Source: CAZCBJ01 sp964496705 (GTDB taxonomy: Bacteria > Chloroflexota > Anaerolineae > Anaerolineales > Anaerolineaceae). Taken from it: DNA of 10,751 nucleotides. The position numbers were made by a program, and so were the translations under genes. Location: positions 1 through 10,751 of the forward strand of contig CAZCBJ010000129.1 in assembly GCA_964496705.1 (NCBI GenBank), in the 5' to 3' direction. Under the pieces are notes generated by a model. The model did no database searches. It was not told the origin of the DNA and was given only the letters and a program-made list of their open reading frames with translations. Shown here piece after piece: positions 6,144 to 10,751 of this stretch. Positions within the stretch are counted from its first letter, which is position 1. The number at the start of each line of letters is the position of its first letter.

Positions 6144-7427
6144 ATGCGTAAATTTTTACTAGTCTTCAGCCTGATCAGCATTGTGGCGCTGGCTGCCTGC
6201 AGCGCCGCCACCCAGGTGCCGCTGGCCAACACCCAGGCGGTCAACACGCCCACGGCGGCCGCCCCCACTGCCGCCCCGGGGAACACTCAACCACCCGCGC
6301 TGCCGCCGCTGGCCACCTCCGAACCGGTGACCTGCGTGGCAATGGGTCTGCTGCCCACCCCCAGCGCCACCGAGACGTCCCTGTTTCCCGCGGTCAACGC
6401 GCAGGATAACAAATTGGGCCCGGACGGCGCCGCGGTGGTGTTCCTGGAATACAGCGATTTCACCTGACCGTACTGCGCTCTGCTTGCTCCCGTGTTGGAG
6501 CAACTTCATAAGGATTTTCCCGGGGACGTGCAGGTGGTATTCCGCACTTTCCCGTTGGGCAGTCATGACAAGTCGCTGATCACCGCTCAGGCGGCTGAAG
6601 CCGCCAAACTGCAGGGGCAATTCTGGCGGATGCACGATTTCCTGTTCGCCAATCAAAATGCCTGGATCGACAAGACCCCGGCGGATTTTGAAGCCTGGAT
6701 CAAGGATCAGGCTGCCGGGCTTGGATTGGACGCGGAAGCCTTTGCCCGGCAGTTGACCAGCGCCGAGGTGGTGCAGACCGTTCTGGCCGCGCAGCAGGTC
6801 GGTGCCCAAATTGGCATCCCCGGCACGCCGTTCATCCTGATCAACGGCAAACCTTATCAGGGGCCGCGCGATATCGCCAACCTGACCGCCATCGTTCAAC
6901 TGCTGCAATTGCAGAAGCGGCAGTTCAAACAATGCCCGGAGATGAGCATTGATCCAGGTAAAACCTACATTGCCACGATCAAGACCGACATCGGCGACAT
7001 CATCGTGCGCCTGTTCGCCGACAAGGCACCCTTCACGGTCAACAGCTTCATCTTCTTGGCGCGCAACGGCTGGTATGACGGGGTGATTTTCCACCGCGTG
7101 ATCCCCGGCTTTGTGGCTCAGGCGGGAGACCCGAGCGGCACCGGCTACGGCGGCCCCGGCTATGCTTACAGCAACGAAATCTACGCTGACGCGCACTATG
7201 ACCGCCCCGGGCTGTTGGGCATGGCCAATTCCGGCCCCACCGCCAACGGCAGCCAGTTCTTCATCACCTACGAGCCGGTGACCGACCTGGACGGCGGCTA
7301 CACCATCTTCGGTGAAGTGATCAGCGGGATGGACGTGGCGCAACGCCTGACCCCGCGCGACCCGCAGCAAGGCGGTGAATTGCCGCCGGGAAGCAAGATC
7401 ATCACCATCCAGATCCAGGAACAGTGA
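6144..7427 (+). CDS. Predicted selenoprotein: lipoprotein with DsbA-like (U-P-Y-C) and cyclophilin PPIase domains
   Basis: Read through the TGA at 6465-6467 as selenocysteine, this is one 427-residue protein. Residues 1-19 form a lipoprotein signal with lipobox LAAC (Cys19). A Thr/Ala/Pro-rich linker follows. The thioredoxin-fold domain runs from about 97 to 260: VVFLEYSDFT-U-PYC with Sec108 and Cys111, a helical insert, and GIPGTPF with cis-Pro229. The cyclophilin domain spans about 275-425, with FHRVIPGF (catalytic Arg318), GDPSGTGYGGPG, GLLGMANSGP, NGSQFFIT and YTIFGEV. It should sit on the outer face of the membrane and combine thiol/selenol redox chemistry with proline isomerisation for protein folding. 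The start has GAGGA at 6133-6137, 6 nt upstream, and lies 15 nt after tmk. Homologues with Cys at position 108 are expected. Alternatives are a nonsense mutation or sequencing error at a TGC/TGT codon; the open frame and the SECIS-like hairpin argue against these. Confidence 0.85.
6465..6467 (+). other. In-frame TGA, predicted selenocysteine codon (Sec108)
   Basis: TGA occupies the first-cysteine position of the DsbA-type C-P-Y-C active site: the context is EYSDFT, TGA, PYC. The same frame continues 319 codons to the natural end. TGA is used as a normal stop by the R3H ATPase (5485-5487) and by this gene itself (7425-7427), so a general TGA reassignment does not explain it. Confidence 0.82.
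6484..6503 (+). promoter_or_regulatory. Candidate bacterial SECIS hairpin
   Basis: TTGCTCC at 6484-6490 pairs perfectly with GGAGCAA at 6497-6503 around the six-base loop CGTGTT. There are 16 nt between the TGA and the stem and 23 nt between the TGA and the loop. Known bacterial SECIS elements lie within the coding sequence just after UGA, with the loop about 16-37 nt away and a G in the first two loop bases; here G is second. It would recruit SelB with Sec-tRNA to the ribosome. Confidence 0.75.
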
Positions 7428-8656
7428 TGCAAAAAACCTGGGGGTTTTCCTGGCGGGCTCTGCTGGTTTTCATCATCAATGGGATGGGTTTGCTGATCGG
7501 AACGGGCGGCCTGCTGGTGGTGGCGCTGGCTTGCGTAGCCGCGCTCACGCGCAGCACCCCGCTCTCGCTGCAGATCAAGCCGCTCTTCTCGCTGCTGTGG
7601 ATCGTGGGCTTCATCTGCCTGTTGATGGCGCCGGCAGCGCTGCTGTCCTTGCTGCGCATGCTGGGCAAACCGGTTCCCAACTGGCGCATCCCGCGCCCTT
7701 TCCGGGCTGCCTCGCTGGGATGGATCGTCTGGCTGCTGGCGGTGGGGGTCGGATTCTATGTTTCCTCGCGGCAGAGCCAACTGGCCTGGCTGCTGCTGCC
7801 GCCGCTGGAACTGCTGGGCATCGGCCTGCCGCTGTGGTGGTGGGTTGAATTTGGCGTCCGCGGGTTGAAGCGCAGCACGGCGCTGCGCAACTGGAGCCTG
7901 CTGGGCACCGCGCTGAACACCACCCCACTGGCAGCCTTCAGCCTGCAAATGGCCCTTTTCGCGGTCGTGCTGGCCGGGTTGGCGGTCTGGCTGAGCAGCC
8001 AGCCGGAGCTGGCGGGTCAGATCGCGCGCATCGTGCAGCGCCTGTCCAATGCCAACTTGAACATGGAAGCGATCACGCGCATCCTGCGCCCGCTGCTGGT
8101 CAATCCGTTAATGATTCTGCTGGCGGGCGCTCTGCTGGCGGTTGTGGTGCCGCTGATCGAGGAGATGATCAAGTCGCTGCCGGTGTGGGGTCTGGCGCGC
8201 AGGGACTTCACTCCGGCGGAAGGGCTGGCAGCCGGGTTGATCTGCGGGGCGGCCTTCGCGGTGTTCGAAAGCCTCACCTCGTTGGCCTCCAGCGCCGACG
8301 GGAGCTGGGCTGTGTTGATCTTTGGGCGGCTCGGCACCGGGCTGCTGCACACAGCCACCACAGGGATGATCGGCTGGGGGCTGGCCGAGGCATGGGGATC
8401 GCAGCGCTACCTGCAGCTTGGGCTGGTGTACCTGCTGATGACCGCGCTGCACGGGTTGTGGAATGCGTTTGCCGTGTTCATGGGCGCACAGCTTCTGCTG
8501 GACGCGCCCGCGCAGGGCTGGCTGGAAGTGTTGCTGGCGCGCATGGCGCTGGTCGCTCCGCTGGCGCTGGCTGTGCTGCTGGGGGTGATGTTCCTGATCC
8601 TTGCGCGCGCCAACCAGTTGGCGCGGCGGCAGCCGGCCGCGCAAATCATAGTATAA
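7427..8656 (+). CDS. PrsW-family intramembrane glutamic protease
   Basis: 409-residue polytopic membrane protein. Hydrophobic segments are visible near residues 11-40, 53-75, 97-112, 118-140, 168-190, 226-244, 266-285, 296-320, 330-353 and 370-393. The PrsW signature set is complete: EEMIK at 245-249, FAVFE ending in Glu281, His308 in LLHTATTG and His342 in ALHGLWN. Family members cleave membrane-anchored substrates (anti-sigma factor RsiW in Bacillus), but the substrate here is unknown. The N-terminal half is longer than the conserved core and looks like extra membrane helices. The ATG at 7427 shares its A with the TGA of the selenoprotein gene, and AGGA at 7417-7420 lies 6 nt upstream; a GTG at 7424 is also possible. 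This overlap suggests translational coupling. Confidence 0.9.
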   Translation: MQKTWGFSWRALLVFIINGMGLLIGTGGLLVVALACVAALTRSTPLSLQIKPLFSLLWIVGFICLLMAPAALLSLLRMLGKPVPNWRIPRPFRAASLGWIVWLLAVGVGFYVSSRQSQLAWLLLPPLELLGIGLPLWWWVEFGVRGLKRSTALRNWSLLGTALNTTPLAAFSLQMALFAVVLAGLAVWLSSQPELAGQIARIVQRLSNANLNMEAITRILRPLLVNPLMILLAGALLAVVVPLIEEMIKSLPVWGLARRDFTPAEGLAAGLICGAAFAVFESLTSLASSADGSWAVLIFGRLGTGLLHTATTGMIGWGLAEAWGSQRYLQLGLVYLLMTALHGLWNAFAVFMGAQLLLDAPAQGWLEVLLARMALVAPLALAVLLGVMFLILARANQLARRQPAAQIIV

Positions 8657-8657
8657 T
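8652..8657 (+). promoter_or_regulatory. TATAAT -10-like box before dedA
   Basis: A perfect TATAAT overlaps the TAA stop of the protease gene. It would place a transcript start near 8664, ahead of GAAGAGG (8677-8683), the ribosome binding site of the DedA gene. No -35 hexamer is found at 16-18 bp upstream, so it may be chance or an internal promoter for the last three genes. Confidence 0.35.
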
Positions 8658-8690
8658 CAAGCGTTTTAGCTTGAAAGAAGAGGTATTTAG

Positions 8691-9365
8691 ATGGATTTGA
8701 TTAAATTGGGCATCGACATGCTCCTGCACATGGACAAGTACTTGGATATGATCATCCGCTGGGCTGGTCTGTGGTCGTACATGATTTTGTTTTTGGTGAT
8801 TTTCATCGAGACCGGTCTGGTGATCACCCCTTTTCTGCCGGGCGATTCCCTGCTGTTCGCCGCCGGCACCTTTGCCGCCATCGGATCGTTTGATCCGGTA
8901 TTGCTATTTATTTTGCTGGCTGTGGCAGCCGTGCTGGGCGATACGGTCAACTACTGGATCGGGCATTATTTCGGTGAGCGAGCCTTCAGCATGAATTCCC
9001 GCCTCATCAAGCGCGAATATCTGGAGCGCACGCAAAGGTTTTACGAAAAGCACGGCGGTAAAACCATCTTCCTGGCGCGTTTCATTCCGATTATTCGCAC
9101 CTTTGCGCCGTTCGTGGCCGGGGTTGGGCGCATGCGCTACGGATATTTCATCACCTACAACGTCGTCGGCGGTATCGTCTGGACGGCGATTTTCATTTTT
9201 GGCGGTTATTTCTTTGGCAACGTGCCGTTGGTGCAGGAGAACTTCTCGCTGGTGATCATCGCCATCGTGCTCATTTCGGTCCTGCCAGTGTTGGTGGAAT
9301 TCATCAAGGCGCGCCACGAAGCCAAAACCTCCCCCAAGGTTGACGCCACGACCCAGCCCGAATAA
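8691..9365 (+). CDS. DedA-family membrane protein
   Basis: 224 residues, polytopic, inner membrane. The DedA/VTT pattern is clear: ETGLVITPFLPGDSLLFAAG at 40-59 (Glu40, Asp52), LGDTVNYWIGHYFGERAF at 82-99, and FLARFIPIIRTFAPFVAGVG at 127-146 with Arg130 and Arg136, followed by two hydrophobic segments (about 155-176 and 184-204). DedA proteins are tied to lipid-carrier or phospholipid translocation across the membrane and to proton-dependent homeostasis; several members flip undecaprenyl phosphate or phosphatidylethanolamine. The precise substrate cannot be told here. GAAGAGG at 8677-8683 lies 7 nt before the ATG. It is followed 21 nt later by an acyltransferase gene, consistent with a membrane-lipid theme. 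Confidence 0.93.
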   Translation: MDLIKLGIDMLLHMDKYLDMIIRWAGLWSYMILFLVIFIETGLVITPFLPGDSLLFAAGTFAAIGSFDPVLLFILLAVAAVLGDTVNYWIGHYFGERAFSMNSRLIKREYLERTQRFYEKHGGKTIFLARFIPIIRTFAPFVAGVGRMRYGYFITYNVVGGIVWTAIFIFGGYFFGNVPLVQENFSLVIIAIVLISVLPVLVEFIKARHEAKTSPKVDATTQPE

Positions 9366-9386
9366 CATCTGGCAGGAAGGTGAAAC

Positions 9387-10073
9387 ATGCCTCTCAAGAT
9401 GAAACGCGCGCGCCTTCAAAAACTTCTGACATTTTTGATGACGTCGCTGACCCATTATGAATTTGAGAACGCTGACCTGTTGCCGCGCCAGGGCGGTCTG
9501 CTGGTGGCCACCAATCACATGAGCCGCATCGATATCCCCCTGCTGTTCATGACCCCCACCCGCCCGGACATCACCTGCCTGGTGACGGATAAATACAAAT
9601 CCAATCCGTTGTTTTCCTTCATCCTGGAATCGGCGGAAGCCATCTGGCTGGACCGCACCAAGGCCGATTTCGCCGCCTTCGGGGTGGCGGTGGAGGCGTT
9701 GAAAGCCGGGGTGTGCATCGGCGTGGCGCCGGAAGGCACGCGCAGCCAGACCAAGCAGTTGCTGCCGGGCAAGGCCGGCACGGCGCTGCTCTCGCTGCGC
9801 GCCGGTGTGCCGATTGTGCCGGTGGCCCTGATTGGCACGGAGAACGCCTTCGCCGAGTTAAAACGCCTGCGCCGCCCGCGCGTCATCGCGCGCTACGGCC
9901 CGCCCTTCAGCCTGCCGCCGCTGGAGGTCAATAACCGCTCCGAACAGCTTCAGCGCTATGCGGATGAAATTTTATGCCGCATCGCCGTGCTGCTGCCCGA
10001 AAGATATCACGGGCATTACGCCAACCACCCGCGCCTGATGGAACTGCAGGCCGAATTCGGCAAGGTCGCGTAG
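9387..10073 (+). CDS. PlsC-like 1-acylglycerol-3-phosphate acyltransferase
   Basis: 228 residues. The acyltransferase motifs are in order: NHMSRID at 43-49 with the H-x4-D pair His44/Asp49 (catalytic), IWLDR near 86-90, APEGTRS at 114-120 (glycerophosphate binding) and VPIVPVAL at 141-148. The family transfers a fatty acyl group to lysophosphatidate to form phosphatidate, at the inner face of the membrane. Divergent members acylate other lysolipids, so the acceptor is inferred. There is no strong N-terminal membrane segment, only a weakly hydrophobic helix at 11-22. AGGAAGG at 9374-9380 fixes the ATG with 6-nt spacing. It lies between the DedA gene and a membrane methyltransferase-like gene, probably in the same transcript. 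Confidence 0.92.
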   Translation: MPLKMKRARLQKLLTFLMTSLTHYEFENADLLPRQGGLLVATNHMSRIDIPLLFMTPTRPDITCLVTDKYKSNPLFSFILESAEAIWLDRTKADFAAFGVAVEALKAGVCIGVAPEGTRSQTKQLLPGKAGTALLSLRAGVPIVPVALIGTENAFAELKRLRRPRVIARYGPPFSLPPLEVNNRSEQLQRYADEILCRIAVLLPERYHGHYANHPRLMELQAEFGKVA

Positions 10074-10080
10074 GGGCGGG

Positions 10081-10689
10081 ATGAGCGGCACCGGATTCGG
10101 GTGGATTCTGCTCGGCATGGCGATGTACGGCGCGCTGCATAGCGTGCTGGCATCCCTGACCTTCAAAGCCTGGGTGGAGCGGGTGGTGGGCAGCGGGGTT
10201 TACCGGCGCTTTTACCGCGCTTTTTTCAGCCTGATGGCGGCGGTCAGTCTGCTGCCCGTGCTGGCGGGGGTGCTGCTGCTGCCCGACCGCATGCTGTACA
10301 CCATTCCGCTGCCCTGGGTGTTCCTCACTGCCGGGCTGCAGCTCGCCTCCGGATGGTTCCTGCTGGTGGGGGTGTTGCAGACCGGCGGAATGCGTTTTCT
10401 GGGGCTGGCGCAGATGGTGAATCCCGAGGAGGGCAACCGCATCTTGCCGCTGGTGACGGATGGGCTGTATCACTATATGCGCCATCCGCTCTACACCTTC
10501 AGCCTGCTGTTCATCTGGCTGTTCCCGCTGATGAGCTGGAACATTCTGGCCTTCAACCTGGGGGTGACGATCTACCTGCTGGTGGGAATCCAACTGGAGG
10601 AGCGCAAGCTGTTGGCTGAGTTTGGCGAGACCTACGCCGAATACCGCCGCCGGACAGCGATGCTCATCCCGCGGGTGGGCAGAAGGTAG
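10081..10689 (+). CDS. Membrane methyltransferase-like protein (NnrU/isoprenylcysteine methyltransferase type)
   Basis: 202 residues with about five hydrophobic segments (6-26, 45-68, 77-98, 139-151, 154-171). The C-terminal half carries the signature of integral-membrane methyltransferases: LVTDGLYHYMRHPLYT (RHP at 134-136), then QLEERKLLAEFGETYAEYRR (Glu173-Glu174) and a final IPR. This motif pair binds S-adenosylmethionine in ICMT, phospholipid N-methyltransferases and the methanethiol methyltransferase MddA. The substrate cannot be chosen from sequence; given the PlsC and DedA neighbours, a lipid or small thiol is plausible but inferred. The ATG at 10081 lies 7 nt after the TAG of the acyltransferase, and the ribosome binding site (AGGGGCGGG) overlaps that stop. 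It is the last gene seen before a repeat-rich intergenic region. Confidence 0.8.
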   Translation: MSGTGFGWILLGMAMYGALHSVLASLTFKAWVERVVGSGVYRRFYRAFFSLMAAVSLLPVLAGVLLLPDRMLYTIPLPWVFLTAGLQLASGWFLLVGVLQTGGMRFLGLAQMVNPEEGNRILPLVTDGLYHYMRHPLYTFSLLFIWLFPLMSWNILAFNLGVTIYLLVGIQLEERKLLAEFGETYAEYRRRTAMLIPRVGRR

Positions 10690-10690
10690 T

Positions 10691-10739
10691 CGGTTTACAG
10701 TTTTCAGTTTTCAGTTTTCAGTTTTCAGTTTTCGGTTGT
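10691..10739. repeat. Heptamer tandem repeat (CAGTTTT)
   Basis: Five perfect CAGTTTT units (10698-10732) are flanked by degenerate units CGGTTTA (10691-10697) and CGGTTGT (10733-10739), so seven 7-bp units in phase. It is AT-rich against GC-rich surroundings and starts one base after the last stop codon. Similar heptamer arrays occur between genes in Chloroflexota and Cyanobacteria; function unknown. Confidence 0.9.
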
Positions 10740-10750
10740 CAGCGGCTGAC
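10738..10750. repeat. Inverted repeat GTCAGC-G-GCTGAC at the window edge
   Basis: A 6-bp perfect palindrome with one central base follows the heptamer array directly. With the repeats it could be the tip or one arm of a larger hairpin whose other half would carry AAAACTG units beyond the window. It could also act as a transcription end after the methyltransferase gene, but no T-tract follows within the window. Confidence 0.5.
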
Positions 10751-10751
10751 T

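Noticed and set aside
6465..6467. TGA as tryptophan or another standard amino acid through an alternative genetic code
   Set aside because: Other genes here end at TGA in the usual way (5485-5487, 7425-7427), and the position demands Cys or Sec, not Trp.
6159..7370. Long minus-strand open frame opposite the selenoprotein gene
   Set aside because: No motif and no ribosome binding site, while the plus strand has intact DsbA-like and cyclophilin motifs. Because it is uninterrupted it could mislead a gene caller faced with the TGA on the other strand.
6492..7427. Separate isomerase gene starting at GTG 6492
   Set aside because: This start lies inside the thioredoxin fold, in the SECIS-like loop, without a ribosome binding site, and would leave out the active site PYC. 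Reading through the TGA explains both pieces.
10691..10751. CRISPR array
   Set aside because: The units are only 7 bp and directly adjacent, with no spacers.

Overview
The window looks like a scaffold piece (it has two N-gaps) from a GC-rich bacterium, most likely Anaerolineae (Chloroflexota). That placement is an inference. It rests on GC-rich coding, PdxS/PdxT-type vitamin B6 synthesis, an R3H-domain AAA ATPase next to tmk, a lipoprotein joining a DsbA-like domain to a cyclophilin, and TTTTCAG heptamer repeats in an intergenic region. Coding is dense: one partial gene on the minus strand and nine genes on the plus strand, with gaps of 34 bp or less inside the plus-strand run.

Layout. 1-1267 (minus): a sugar-acid dehydratase of the UxaA/GarD family, cut by the left edge. 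It is interrupted by a 10-N gap and a short stretch that looks foreign to the family. 1268-1366: a short divergent promoter region. 1367-2869: pdxS and pdxT, the two subunits of pyridoxal 5'-phosphate synthase; pdxT contains a 26-N gap of wrong modulus. 2881-3849: an unassigned protein, possibly GNAT-like. 3865-5487: an AAA ATPase with a C-terminal R3H motif. 5484-6128: thymidylate kinase, overlapping the ATPase gene. 6144-7427: a lipoprotein with a DsbA-like domain and a cyclophilin domain. 7427-8656: a PrsW-type intramembrane protease. 8691-9365: a DedA membrane protein. 9387-10073: a PlsC-type acyltransferase. 10081-10689: a membrane methyltransferase-like protein. 10690-10751: heptamer tandem repeats and an inverted repeat.

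The most important observation is at 6465-6467. The lipoprotein frame has one in-frame TGA exactly where the first cysteine of the DsbA CPYC active site belongs, and the same frame then stays open for 319 more codons to its natural end. A perfect 7-bp stem with a 6-nt loop carrying G at its second position begins 16 nt after the TGA, with 23 nt between TGA and loop. These dimensions fit a bacterial SECIS element. I therefore read this as one 427-residue selenoprotein with a U-P-Y-C redox motif, not two genes or a simple pseudogene. A conventional ORF caller would split it into 6144-6467 and 6492-7427.

Functionally, the right half is envelope-oriented: redox folding and prolyl isomerisation outside the membrane, intramembrane proteolysis, lipid handling (DedA, PlsC) and a membrane methyltransferase. 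The left half holds central metabolism (sugar acid dehydration, PLP and dTDP synthesis). No selA, selB, selC or selD is visible here, so Sec decoding capacity has to be checked elsewhere in the genome.
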